From CAZLMG01 sp964560765 (GTDB lineage Bacteria; Bdellovibrionota_B; Oligoflexia; Oligoflexales; CAZLMG01), in contig CAZLMG010000033.1 of assembly GCA_964560765.1 (NCBI GenBank), positions 1-47,441 of the forward strand: a DNA stretch of 47,441 nt. Reading direction: 5' to 3'. Shown in pieces: positions 8,472 to 16,377 of the stretch. Both the position numbers and the translations under genes were made by a program. The notes under the pieces are model-generated. The model made no database searches. It saw nothing but the letters and a program-made list of their open reading frames with translations, and was not told the DNA's origin. The stretch's first letter is position 1. Each line of letters opens with the position of its first letter.

Positions 8472-9560
8472 ATGACTGATCAAATCGACCATCCAAGATA
8501 TTCACGCCGCGGGTTTATGGCCGGACTTGGAGCAGGTGTTGCTGCTTTACCTCTCGTCGACCTAAAAAGTGTCGCGCGGGAACAAACCACAGACAATGCT
8601 ACGACGACCCTCGAAGCAGGATTTAGGCCAGTCGTGACGCCTGGCATCGCCACATTGCCATACACAATGGACGGTAATGTAAAAGTTTTTCAGTTGATCG
8701 CTGAGCCCGTAACGATTCGCTTTCAAGATATGAGTGACCCGAATGGATTACGTCGTCGCCCCATCAATGCGTGGGGTTACAACGGCTCGGTCATAGGCCC
8801 CACTATAGAAGCCGTTGAAGGCGACCAGGTTCGAATCGTTGTGCAGAACAATCTGCCAGATCCGACAACCGTTCACTGGCACGGCTTACACGTACCTATC
8901 GATATGGATGGCGTGACTGGCTTTTCGCAACCGCCTATTCCTCCGGGTGATTCGTTCACCTATGAATTCACTCTGGAGCAACACGGAACATATTTTTACC
9001 ATCCCCATTTTATGGGCGCGAAGCAAGTCGGCATGGGGCTATCGGGCTTCTTTATCATTCATCCAAAAAATCCACCTGCAGAGTATGCCGTCGACCGCGA
9101 CTACGCTTACTTTCTCCAAACCTGGATGATCCACCCAAGCAGTACAGTCCCAGATACGATTGAGATGACCGACTTCAATTACTTTACGATGAACGGCAAG
9201 CCCGGCCCTGACATTGTACCGATGGTAGCGCGTCGTGGTGAAAAAGTCCGGATACGTGTCGTAAACTTAAGTATGTTGACGCATCCGATTCATCTGCATG
9301 GACACACATTCCGCGTAACGGAATACGGAGCCGGGTTTTTGCCTCCACACCAGCAGATTATCGCGAACACAATCAATATCAGCAGTGCTGAAGAACGCAC
9401 CTTTGAGTTCGAAGCTTATCGGCAAGGAAAATGGTTATTCCACTGCCACTTTCTGCATCACGTTATGAACGATATGCATCGCAATCCACTTCCTGGCACG
9501 AGACCGGGCCATGCGGCTCACGAGCACGGTGGAATGCATACTTGGATTGAAATTAGTTAA
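8472..9560 (+). CDS. Tat-exported multicopper oxidase
   Basis: A 362-residue copper oxidase. SRRGFMAG at residues 11-18 followed by a hydrophobic run is a Tat signal, as expected for an enzyme folded with copper before export. All four copper-ligand clusters are visible: HWHGLH from 135, a FYHPH cluster near 177, HPIHLHGH from 271, and HCHxxxHxxxxM from 324, giving type 1, 2 and 3 sites with a methionine axial ligand. It is shorter than usual three-domain enzymes because the middle domain seems reduced. It ends in a His/Gly tail. ATG 8472 has GGAG seven bases upstream. Periplasmic Cu(I) oxidation for copper tolerance is the likely role, supported by the upstream CsoR-type site and the CsoR gene nearby. 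Confidence 0.9.
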   Translation: MTDQIDHPRYSRRGFMAGLGAGVAALPLVDLKSVAREQTTDNATTTLEAGFRPVVTPGIATLPYTMDGNVKVFQLIAEPVTIRFQDMSDPNGLRRRPINAWGYNGSVIGPTIEAVEGDQVRIVVQNNLPDPTTVHWHGLHVPIDMDGVTGFSQPPIPPGDSFTYEFTLEQHGTYFYHPHFMGAKQVGMGLSGFFIIHPKNPPAEYAVDRDYAYFLQTWMIHPSSTVPDTIEMTDFNYFTMNGKPGPDIVPMVARRGEKVRIRVVNLSMLTHPIHLHGHTFRVTEYGAGFLPPHQQIIANTINISSAEERTFEFEAYRQGKWLFHCHFLHHVMNDMHRNPLPGTRPGHAAHEHGGMHTWIEIS

Positions 9561-9582
9561 CTTACGGTTGGAGGAGGACTTT

Positions 9583-9864
9583 ATGAATAAGCGAGTTTTG
9601 GGGGTTTTGGGCAGTTTCGGCCTTATGGCAACATCGGCATTCGGCGCGTTTAACTCAGCGCAATTGATTGAAGCGACGAGGAGCGCAGTTTCACATTTTG
9701 AAGCAGAGAATCCAGACCATGCCGCACACTTCACTGGATACAAAGCTTGGAAATCAGGCGCTGAAGGCAAAGTAAAGATCTATGTCGACCACGGCGGCCA
9801 TGCCATGGAGTTCAATTACACCTGCGCTGATTACGATGGCGACATAGAATGTATCCAAAACTGA
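9583..9864 (+). CDS. Small secreted protein downstream of the multicopper oxidase
   Basis: A 93-residue protein starting at ATG 9583 behind a very strong GGAGGAGGA. The first 21 residues form a Sec signal peptide ending near AFGA. The mature part is about 70 residues with VKIYVDHGGHAMEF and a Cys pair in YTCADYDGDIEC that could form a disulfide or bind metal. It follows the oxidase by 22 bases and is almost certainly in the same transcript, so a role in periplasmic copper handling is inferred. I do not recognise the family. Confidence 0.75.
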   Translation: MNKRVLGVLGSFGLMATSAFGAFNSAQLIEATRSAVSHFEAENPDHAAHFTGYKAWKSGAEGKVKIYVDHGGHAMEFNYTCADYDGDIECIQN

Positions 9865-9868
9865 ATGC

Positions 9869-10234
9869 TTACCGTGTACCGTAGAGATCCACCAGTTCTT
9901 GAATCATCATCTCAGTCTCTAGTTGATCTTTCGCGGAAAAAGCCCGCTTAACACAATGATAGAGATGATCCTCAAGAATGGCCGTTTCTAACGAGCGGAT
10001 GGCTGACACTGCCGCCCTTGTCTGCAATAAGATATCTGGGCAATACCTCTTCGCTTCTATCATTCGGCCGATACCCTGGAGCTGTCCAACAATGCGGTTG
10101 ACCCGAGTCGTGTGGGCTCTGTGATCAACACCGTGCCTTTCAGCCTCACGCACCTGTACAGGCTTTATTTTCCGGGTCCGCACCTTAGCGGCTGATTCAC
10201 TAGCAGGTTTTGCCACTTTGGTAATCCGACGCAC
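9869..10234 (-). CDS. csoR: CsoR/RcnR-family copper-sensing repressor
   Basis: A 121-residue all-helical repressor. Cys65, His90 and Cys94 reproduce the Cys-x24-His-x3-Cys spacing of the Cu(I) site of CsoR, and RIVGQLQGIGRMIE is the family's conserved first helix. A basic 35-residue N-terminal extension is longer than in most family members and may add DNA contacts. The GTG at 10234 has GGGAG six bases upstream. The gene lies 15 bases after the large secreted protein gene and is probably its operon partner, so the ATACC-N7-GGTAT site at 12010 would give autoregulation. Copper binding would release the repressor and switch on both arms of the island. Confidence 0.88.
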   Translation of the reverse strand: MRRITKVAKPASESAAKVRTRKIKPVQVREAERHGVDHRAHTTRVNRIVGQLQGIGRMIEAKRYCPDILLQTRAAVSAIRSLETAILEDHLYHCVKRAFSAKDQLETEMMIQELVDLYGTR

Positions 10235-10249
10235 TTTCTTCTCCCACAG

Positions 10250-11971
10250 CTAATTCGAAATCCTCTGAAGCGAATCATACGCATAGTCGGCCATGCGGAC
10301 GCCCCAAACAGGAGCTCCTGGCCAAAACACGCGCAAGTCGCCGTTGTCGCTTACTTCACCAAGAACCATGCGTGGTGGTGATTCCGCGGTGATCCAACTA
10401 AACGAACTTGAATAAACATCATAGGAACCCTTTACAATGCGGATTGGCCGAGTGATCCCACCGCTCAATCGCGAATCTCCTTCAAAAGTGAAAGTGCCTT
10501 GATCTCGCCCGAGTGGCTGAGGGGGAAAGAGCGTTTTAAACCACCATTTAAGTGTGCTTAAGCCCCCAGCAGGCGCGACCTCGAATTCCCCAGCAACAGT
10601 TCCTACGATCGGTGCCGCATCATCGAGCGGCGGGATGGTGTTACCTTTGATCATCTGAACGGTTCCTATTCGCCCATAAGCGTGCGAGATCCACACGCCT
10701 CGAATGTAACCGTTTCGCCAGTCCTCGACCTGAAGAAAGCCATCGGTTTCCGGACTTTCCAGAGTGAACCCAGGTCTCAAATAAAATGCCCGCTTTTCTA
10801 GCTGCTGCGACCAGAATTCACCTGTGAGGCCCCGCCCAAAGTAGGTAACTGCAGTCGCTGACACGAAGACCCGATTTTCATCGTGTGGATTGACGGTGGA
10901 TACAGACGGAATGACATTCAGTTTGAAAGGTTGATACCGATTGTTTGCCTCGTTATGTAGGTAGCCCACAAACTGTCCCCGGAGCGCTTGGACCAAAGCC
11001 GCATGCTGAGGCGGAGCTGGCTCTGGAAGCGGTTGGCGCTGTTCGGAGGTAGTTCGAACACCAAAGCTGCGCCCAAACAGTTGGTATGGCTTTGGCACCA
11101 TATTGGTGTGCAGAAGATCGCACGAGACCGACTGATCTAGCATTCGTATCTGACACTGCAGCCTTCCCTTCTCAAGGGAGCAACTCGTTGAACCATTTTC
11201 TGAATCGAGATTGAGTCTGTTTGTAAAAAAATTATACGTGCCCGAATGAAAAGCGCGGGTCACGCACCAGGCCGGTCCTCCGGAAGCACCACCGCTGCTA
11301 CATACGTCTGGTTTGTCGAAAGCTAGTCGCGCCACAATGGCATAATCGTGGAGGCCCCTTCGCTCGGGACCATTTTCCAATAGTCCTTTGCCTGCCGTAA
11401 TTTGCATAGCAGCGCGCTCAGATCCACACCATCCTTCGTATTGTCCCCGCAGTAGCGGTACAAATGTCCCTGCAGAGCCATCGTCACCGTCTGAGTCACT
11501 GCCTGGCTCGTCGTTTTCATATTCCAGGTACAAAATTCCAGCCTTCGCAGCAGACCGAATCCAGACCTGACCAGTCACACGAGTGTTTAAGCCATCTTCA
11601 TTGACTTCAGCTGAGATGACGAGGTCGTTAGCCTGTTCATCTAGCGACAGCAAACCGTTATTGAAATCGTACTTAACATCTTCAAACGTCTCGGTGATGT
11701 ATTCAGCTGTTCCATAGCCACCCAGGGACATTTTGAATGTAGCATTCAGTACTGGAAACTGAGTGAAGTCCTCAGGCTGCACAATGAAGGTGTTAACGAT
11801 CAGGGCGACTTTTTCACCTGTATCGTCCTGTTTTAAAAACCCAACATACCTACCAATTTTTAGCTCGCCACCCGCTGCTTTAGCGCTTGAGCCTAACGGG
11901 AGAATCATAAACATCAAAATGATCGTTAATAGTTTCCTGGGAATTCGGGCAACACCGTGGTGTGGATGCAT
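10250..11971 (-). CDS. Large secreted protein of unknown function in the CsoR operon
   Basis: About 573 residues. A signal peptide (basic start, then LLTIILMFMILPLG, cleavage near AKA-AG) is followed by strand-rich segments in which GxYxGxL-like openings recur (RYVGFLK, LRGQYEGW, LRGQFVGYL, VAGEFEV), suggesting three or four related β-domains. Several Cys-rich stretches lie in the second domain, with an acidic SDSDGDDGS linker before it. ATG 11971 is preferred; an upstream TTG at 11995 is possible but would leave almost no leader. No family is recognised. Position behind the CsoR-type operator and ahead of csoR suggests copper-inducible expression and an envelope role. Confidence 0.75.
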   Translation of the reverse strand: MHPHHGVARIPRKLLTIILMFMILPLGSSAKAAGGELKIGRYVGFLKQDDTGEKVALIVNTFIVQPEDFTQFPVLNATFKMSLGGYGTAEYITETFEDVKYDFNNGLLSLDEQANDLVISAEVNEDGLNTRVTGQVWIRSAAKAGILYLEYENDEPGSDSDGDDGSAGTFVPLLRGQYEGWCGSERAAMQITAGKGLLENGPERRGLHDYAIVARLAFDKPDVCSSGGASGGPAWCVTRAFHSGTYNFFTNRLNLDSENGSTSCSLEKGRLQCQIRMLDQSVSCDLLHTNMVPKPYQLFGRSFGVRTTSEQRQPLPEPAPPQHAALVQALRGQFVGYLHNEANNRYQPFKLNVIPSVSTVNPHDENRVFVSATAVTYFGRGLTGEFWSQQLEKRAFYLRPGFTLESPETDGFLQVEDWRNGYIRGVWISHAYGRIGTVQMIKGNTIPPLDDAAPIVGTVAGEFEVAPAGGLSTLKWWFKTLFPPQPLGRDQGTFTFEGDSRLSGGITRPIRIVKGSYDVYSSSFSWITAESPPRMVLGEVSDNGDLRVFWPGAPVWGVRMADYAYDSLQRISN

Positions 11972-12006
11972 AGGCCACCAACGAAAGAGGTTCAAGTGCA
12001 GCGCCC

Positions 12007-12036
12007 AACATACCCACAGGGGGTATGTTTAATCAA
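12007..12036 (-). promoter_or_regulatory. Predicted promoter of the secreted-protein/csoR operon
   Basis: On the minus strand TTGATT (12036-12031) and TATGTT (12012-12007) are separated by 18 bases. The CsoR-type palindrome fills most of the spacer and overlaps the -10 hexamer, the expected place for a repressor that blocks polymerase. Predicted transcription would begin near 12000. Confidence 0.5.
12010..12026. promoter_or_regulatory. CsoR-type operator candidate 2 (ATACC-N7-GGTAT)
   Basis: ATACCCACAGGGGGTAT, with the same 5-7-5 layout and identical arms as the site at 8380-8396. It sits between the predicted -35 and -10 of the operon that ends in csoR. Two identical-arm sites at the two outward promoters of one island, with the regulator inside, make CsoR binding the simplest reading. 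Confidence 0.65.
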
Positions 12037-12053
12037 TCTTAAATATTTAAGAT
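12036..12053. promoter_or_regulatory. Perfect 18-bp A/T-rich palindrome beside the CsoR-type site
   Basis: ATCTTAAATATTTAAGAT is a perfect 9+9 palindrome ten bases from the CsoR-type operator, upstream of the -35 of the minus-strand operon and of the small frame at 12077 on the plus strand. It could be a second operator or an UP-like element. No regulator can be assigned. Confidence 0.4.
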
Positions 12054-12076
12054 GAGACTTTTTCGAAGGAGCCAGC

Positions 12077-12157
12077 ATGCAGCCAAGCATGATGGCGGTC
12101 ATACAAGATGCCATCAACAAGGTCATGTGGAGTCTTGTTTCGCGCCAAAAAAGGTAA
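12077..12157 (+). CDS. Possible 26-residue small protein or leader peptide
   Basis: ATG 12077 has a perfect AAGGAG five bases upstream and opens a 26-codon frame ending at TAA. The peptide begins MQPSMMAVIQDAINKVM and ends in a basic SRQKR, so it could form a short amphipathic helix with a positive tail. It is divergent from the CsoR-type operon and lies just beyond the two palindromes at 12010-12053, so it may share copper control. No family is recognised. The evidence is only the ribosome binding site and position, and chance is a real alternative. Confidence 0.3.
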   Translation: MQPSMMAVIQDAINKVMWSLVSRQKR

Positions 12158-12217
12158 ATATGCTGTCATTTTCCTGGTCCCCATCTCATGTACTTGCGAA
12201 TTCTGCATGCGCCCAAC

Positions 12218-12574
12218 TTACTTCTGACTAGGTTTGCCCTGGCCTTTGGTACCGTTCGACGCTTCTCCTTTCGTCTTCGAATGCATAGACTTCATATGTT
12301 GCGCCATCGCCTGCAGACGCTTGACTTTTGCACGGTCGGTCGTCGTCATGGTCAACTTCACGCCGTCGCGCAAGTTTTCAAGCTTAATATCGACGTCCTC
12401 AGCTTGCATCATGGCGCCATAGTGCTCACCCATCGCTGGGCATTCCTTCTGTCCCTGCATCATTTGGTAGCGTTGCCCGTCCATCATGTGCCCTGGCCGT
12501 TGAGCGACCCCTAAAGGGGCCAGGACTGATAAAGCTGATAAGAGACCGACCGCTGTGATGTATACTTGCCTCAT
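12218..12574 (-). CDS. Small periplasmic Met/His-rich protein, probable copper-island member
   Basis: A 118-residue protein. ATG 12574 follows AGGAGG with ideal spacing, and the longer upstream frame is rejected. A Sec signal peptide (hydrophobic run, cleavage near GVA-QR) precedes a Met/His-rich region (GHMMDGQRYQMM, then MGEHYGAMM), a composition common in periplasmic Cu(I)-binding proteins. The middle carries KLENLRDGVKLTMTTTD followed by a basic helix with MAQHMKSMH and a Lys/Gly-rich tail. No enzyme motif is seen. Its position beside the copper island supports metal binding, but no ATACC-type operator was found upstream of it. Confidence 0.7.
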   Translation of the reverse strand: MRQVYITAVGLLSALSVLAPLGVAQRPGHMMDGQRYQMMQGQKECPAMGEHYGAMMQAEDVDIKLENLRDGVKLTMTTTDRAKVKRLQAMAQHMKSMHSKTKGEASNGTKGQGKPSQK

Positions 12575-12740
12575 ACTGCCTCCTGATTTTTCCCTTTTAG
12601 AATTTCGCACGGTGCGTTTTTCCGGCCGCGATTGCTGACTGCAAATTTCTGTCCACGCAGTCCGCGCGATTATGCACAGTTTAGTGGTGTCTCCCCGAAA
12701 CCTTCCTGCATCACTGGCGCTATTTTCAATCACATTCCTT

Positions 12741-12759
12741 ATTGAGAATGATTTTCATT
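12741..12759. promoter_or_regulatory. Fur box upstream of the iron transporter operon
   Basis: ATTGAGAATGATTTTCATT fits the 19-bp Fur consensus; its core TGAGAAT-G-ATTTTCA is a 7-1-7 inverted repeat with one mismatch between the arms. It lies 37 bases before the start of the ferric-binding protein gene, so iron repression of this operon is predicted. Confidence 0.75.
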
Positions 12760-12795
12760 TAGGATATGGTCGGAGCCTTGTTGAGGAGATTACCC

Positions 12796-13878
12796 ATGAA
12801 AACGTGGCCATTGTTAGCAGATATTCATCGACTGAAGAGTTTGGCTGGCTTGATTTTTCTACTTGCCACGACGGCGTTGACGCAGGGCTTGGCCCCTAGC
12901 CCGGCACATGCTCAGTCGGCGCAAAAGGTCGTCAATGTGTATTCGTCGCGCCACTATGATGTGGACGAGCAGATTCATCGCCTCTTTACTGCCAAGACCG
13001 GCATCCAAGTCCAGCATGTGCAGATCAAAGAAGCGTCGCACTTGATCGAGCGGGTCAAGGCCGAGGGCGCAAAGAGTCAGGCTGACGCGATCATGACGGT
13101 CGACATCGGAAATCTATGGCGTGCTGCGGATGCGGGAATTCTTGCCGATACGGAAATTCCTGACGCTGCGGCAGTCATCGCTCCGTCGTTGCGCGATGGC
13201 AAAGGACGCTGGTATGCCATATCGCAACGAGCCCGAGTGCTCGTGTATCACCGCGACCGCATCAAGCCCGAAGAGATCGCCACCTACGAATCGCTGGCAG
13301 AACCAAAATTTGCCAAGAGAATCTTGGTTCGTTCTTCAAACCACGTCTATAACCAATCGCTCATTGCATCACTGACTCATCATTTGGGCAAGGAAAATGC
13401 AGAGGCTTGGGTCCAAGGCGTAGCCAAGAATTTGGCTCGCAAACCAGAGGGCGGTGACACCGACCAAATCAAAGCGATTGCCGCAGGCGTTGGTGACGTC
13501 GCCATCGTCAATAGCTACTATGTGGCCCGACTGCTGCGCTCCACGAAACAAGACGACCAGAAAGTTATGGAACGAATCGGCGTCGTCTTTCCTAACCACA
13601 AACAGCGCGGCACTCATGTCAACGTCAGCGGCATCGGCGTGGCCAAACATGCGCCAAACCGTGAGAGCGCCATTACCTTCTTGAAATTTCTGCTTACCCC
13701 AGAAGTACAAGCCCTTTACGCCCAAGAAAATGGCGAATACCCAGTGCTGACATCGGTGCCGTTACCAGAATTTCTTGGCAAGCTCGGAGCCTTGCGCGCG
13801 GATACGGCAAGCCTTGCAGCCATTGGTGAATTGACACCGACAGCGGTGATGATGACGGACCGATCCACGTGGCGCTAA
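12796..13878 (+). CDS. fbpA: Fe(III) ABC transporter substrate-binding protein (FbpA/IdiA type)
   Basis: A 360-residue periplasmic binding protein. A long Sec signal (basic start, hydrophobic run, AHA-QS near residue 39) is followed by NVYSSRHYDVDEQI, the typical opening of ferric-binding proteins. Tyr241-Tyr242 in NSYYVARL correspond to the paired tyrosines that bind Fe(III) in FbpA-type proteins. ATG 12796 has GAGGAG about eight bases upstream; the longer ORF start is not supported. The Fur box lies upstream and the permease gene follows after four bases, so this is the first gene of an iron-repressed uptake operon. Confidence 0.92.
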   Translation: MKTWPLLADIHRLKSLAGLIFLLATTALTQGLAPSPAHAQSAQKVVNVYSSRHYDVDEQIHRLFTAKTGIQVQHVQIKEASHLIERVKAEGAKSQADAIMTVDIGNLWRAADAGILADTEIPDAAAVIAPSLRDGKGRWYAISQRARVLVYHRDRIKPEEIATYESLAEPKFAKRILVRSSNHVYNQSLIASLTHHLGKENAEAWVQGVAKNLARKPEGGDTDQIKAIAAGVGDVAIVNSYYVARLLRSTKQDDQKVMERIGVVFPNHKQRGTHVNVSGIGVAKHAPNRESAITFLKFLLTPEVQALYAQENGEYPVLTSVPLPEFLGKLGALRADTASLAAIGELTPTAVMMTDRSTWR

Positions 13879-13882
13879 GGAT

Positions 13883-15475
13883 TTGAGGCGATCTTTCTTT
13901 CAGCGTTTGTTTTCTGGGCGAACTCTGGGCTGGATACTCAGCCTGGCGCTGTTTGCCCCAATTGTCGCCATCATATTTGCGGGATTGTCGACCGAGGTCG
14001 ACGAGGAGTTGCAGCAGCACTTCGTATCCGTGCTACTGCCGCGTTATACATCCACGACCCTGCTGCTTATGGTGGGCGTGACAGCGATTGCTGGACTTTT
14101 CGGAGTGACTACCGCCTGGTTGATCAATGTCTATGAGTTTCCCGGCCGCAAATTTATGGCTTGGGCGCTGCTCCTGCCGTTTGCTGTGCCGGCTTATCTA
14201 TCGGCCTATGCTTATGTGGACTTTTTTCAAGTCACAGGCCCGGCGTTCGGCGTGTTGCGTGACCGGGGCCTAGTGGACAATGTCGGTCACTGGTGGAACG
14301 TACGCCATGAATCGGTGGCCGTGGTCGTTCTGGCTGCGAGCCTCTATGTGTATTTTTACTTGGCGTGCACAGCGGCACTGCGTCGTGAGTCGCCCTCGTT
14401 ATTGGAAGCTGCGCGAACCCTTGGCGTTGGGGGTGTGGCTAGGTTTCGCTTGATCGGCTTGCCGCTCATGCGTCCAGCAATCGCCGCCGGTGGCCTTTTC
14501 GTCATCTTCGAGGTACTGAATGATTTCGGTGCCGTCGATCATTTCGCTCTGGATACGTTCGCGACCGGACTGTATCGCGCTTGGCACGGTTATGGCGAAA
14601 AAGCCCTCGCAACGAGACTAGCTTTGACCTTTTTGCTGCTGGCCCTGGTCATCATGCTGACAGAATATGTCATCCGCGGACGGACCCGATATGCGGCATT
14701 GCGAGCACCCCATGACCTGCGGCGCGAGCATTTGTCGGCCATCGAGAGCCTAATGGCATTCGGCTTCTGCGCCGTACCCCTGGCTTTGGGATTCTTGGGA
14801 CCGGTGTCTATATTTTTCTATCACCTCGCCATCGCCGCTGAAGGCGCAGGGTTTACCGCCTATGCCCCCATGGCCATTCGATCATTGGGGCTAGCTGCTG
14901 CAGCTAGCACATGCGCGGTTGTCGTGGGTGGCACCATCGCATGGGCCTTTCGCCGCGAAATCGAGGCGCAGCGACGAAGTGCTTCGGTCAAGGTGTTGGC
15001 CACGCTGGGTTATTCAATTTCGGGCAGCTTGGTAGCCATCGGAATCTTACAACTGCTACCCATCAGCGTCGGCTATCTGATATTACTACTCTATGCTCTC
15101 CTAGCCCGTTTCAGCGGTATCGCCGTGCGTAACCTCGAGGCGGGGATAGAAAAAGTCACACCCTCAATGGAAGGCGCAGCTCGAACGCTAGGGGCAAATT
15201 CCTGGCAGGTGTTGACGAGGGTTTACGCCCCGCTTTTGGCCCCTGCGTTAGGATCGGCATGGTTGCTAATCTTTGTGGATTCGGTGCGCGAACTGTCAGC
15301 AACCATTATTTTGCGCCCGTTTGATTTTCAGGTGCTGCCGATTTACATCTACAATTTGGCTTCAGACGAGCGCCTAGCGGATGCAGCGGGTGCCGCATTG
15401 CTGTTGATTGGACTGTGTTTGATTCCCGTCTGGGTACTGTATCGAAGAATTTTTGCAGAGCAGGTTGTCAAATGA
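13883..15475 (+). CDS. fbpB: Fe(III) ABC transporter permease (FbpB type)
   Basis: A 530-residue fused permease with two homologous halves and about twelve membrane segments. Each half ends with an EAA-type loop that docks on the ATPase: EAARTLGVGGVARFRLIGLP in the first and EGAARTLGANSWQVL in the second. The fused arrangement is usual for FbpB-like systems. No ATG is available; TTG 13883 is taken, with AAGGA just upstream at short spacing. It starts four bases after the binding protein gene and its stop overlaps the ATPase start (ATGA), so the three genes are translationally linked. Confidence 0.9.
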   Translation: MRRSFFQRLFSGRTLGWILSLALFAPIVAIIFAGLSTEVDEELQQHFVSVLLPRYTSTTLLLMVGVTAIAGLFGVTTAWLINVYEFPGRKFMAWALLLPFAVPAYLSAYAYVDFFQVTGPAFGVLRDRGLVDNVGHWWNVRHESVAVVVLAASLYVYFYLACTAALRRESPSLLEAARTLGVGGVARFRLIGLPLMRPAIAAGGLFVIFEVLNDFGAVDHFALDTFATGLYRAWHGYGEKALATRLALTFLLLALVIMLTEYVIRGRTRYAALRAPHDLRREHLSAIESLMAFGFCAVPLALGFLGPVSIFFYHLAIAAEGAGFTAYAPMAIRSLGLAAAASTCAVVVGGTIAWAFRREIEAQRRSASVKVLATLGYSISGSLVAIGILQLLPISVGYLILLLYALLARFSGIAVRNLEAGIEKVTPSMEGAARTLGANSWQVLTRVYAPLLAPALGSAWLLIFVDSVRELSATIILRPFDFQVLPIYIYNLASDERLADAAGAALLLIGLCLIPVWVLYRRIFAEQVVK

Positions 15476-16134
15476 ACATATCGAATGGCGCGCGATCGCC
15501 AGACGCAGCCATTGTGTTTTCAAATGTTGAATTCCGGCACGGCCAGAAAGTGATTCTGCGCGATCTGTCATGTTCCGTGGCGGCTGGCGCACATCTCCTC
15601 TTGCGCGGTCCCTCCGGCGTCGGCAAGACGTCGCTTTTGCGATTGATCGCCGGTTTGGATCGACCCAGTTGCGGAGACATTTGGTTGTTTGGCCGACATG
15701 TGGCTGGGGATAAATCCTTCCTGCGCCCCGAGCTGCGTGGCGTAGGTTTAGTCTTTCAGGACTTTGCTCTGTTTCCGCATCTTTCGGTGGCTGGCAATGT
15801 GGCCTTTGGACTGAGATCCCTGCGCGCATCGGACCGCCAGGCATCAGTGTTAGAAACATTGCGCCTCTGTCGGATCGAAGAGCTCGCCAATCGCTTTCCC
15901 CACGAGCTTTCTGGGGGACAGCAACAACGCGTTGCCATTGCGAGGGCCTTGGCGCCGCAACCAAAAATCCTTCTCCTGGACGAACCATTCTCGAATCTGG
16001 ATGGCGAATTACGCGAGTCTCTGCGCCTGGATATCGACCGATTGACCAAGCAATTTGGCATGACGGTAGTCTATGCTACGCACGAAGGGCGCGAAGCCGA
16101 GGCCAGCGCGACACAAACATTGGTATTGACCTAG
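15472..16134 (+). CDS. fbpC: Fe(III) ABC transporter ATP-binding protein (FbpC type)
   Basis: A 220-residue ATPase with all core motifs: Walker A GPSGVGKTS (46-54), Q-loop VFQDFALFPH, signature LSGGQQQR (146-153), Walker B LLLDEP (167-172) and H-loop His204. The start overlaps the permease stop in ATGA. It ends soon after the H-loop, so the C-terminal regulatory domain of typical FbpC proteins (about 350 residues) is absent. The usual QEEA after the H-loop is replaced by a GREAEA stretch. It powers ferric iron import with the two preceding genes. Confidence 0.9.
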   Translation: MNISNGARSPDAAIVFSNVEFRHGQKVILRDLSCSVAAGAHLLLRGPSGVGKTSLLRLIAGLDRPSCGDIWLFGRHVAGDKSFLRPELRGVGLVFQDFALFPHLSVAGNVAFGLRSLRASDRQASVLETLRLCRIEELANRFPHELSGGQQQRVAIARALAPQPKILLLDEPFSNLDGELRESLRLDIDRLTKQFGMTVVYATHEGREAEASATQTLVLT

Positions 16135-16377
16135 CTTTCCCACCATTTAATCCATCGCCACCAGTGATGATGAAAATTTTGTACTCAGCATCACCAGTCA
16201 GACCCGGCAAACGACTGCTGAAACCACCAAAATATATTGCGCTAACTTTAAAAAGAAACTCGTCCATCGTCTCCGAGTACCCACCCTCACTGAGGCGTTG
16301 ACGCCGCGGAGAGTCCGATCACCTCTTTATCAGATCTGCTCAAGATTCATAGAGAATCCAGATGAGGGATTCGGCTA
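16135..16377. other. Intergenic region after the iron operon
   Basis: About 240 bases between the ATPase stop and the 3' end of the decayed DUF1566-like gene. No gene, clear terminator hairpin or repeat was found by eye. Confidence 0.4.

Noticed and set aside
13454..13684. Additional genes within the iron transporter and other large genes
   Set aside because: These frames lie inside well-supported genes in other frames and are Arg/Ser-rich shadows.
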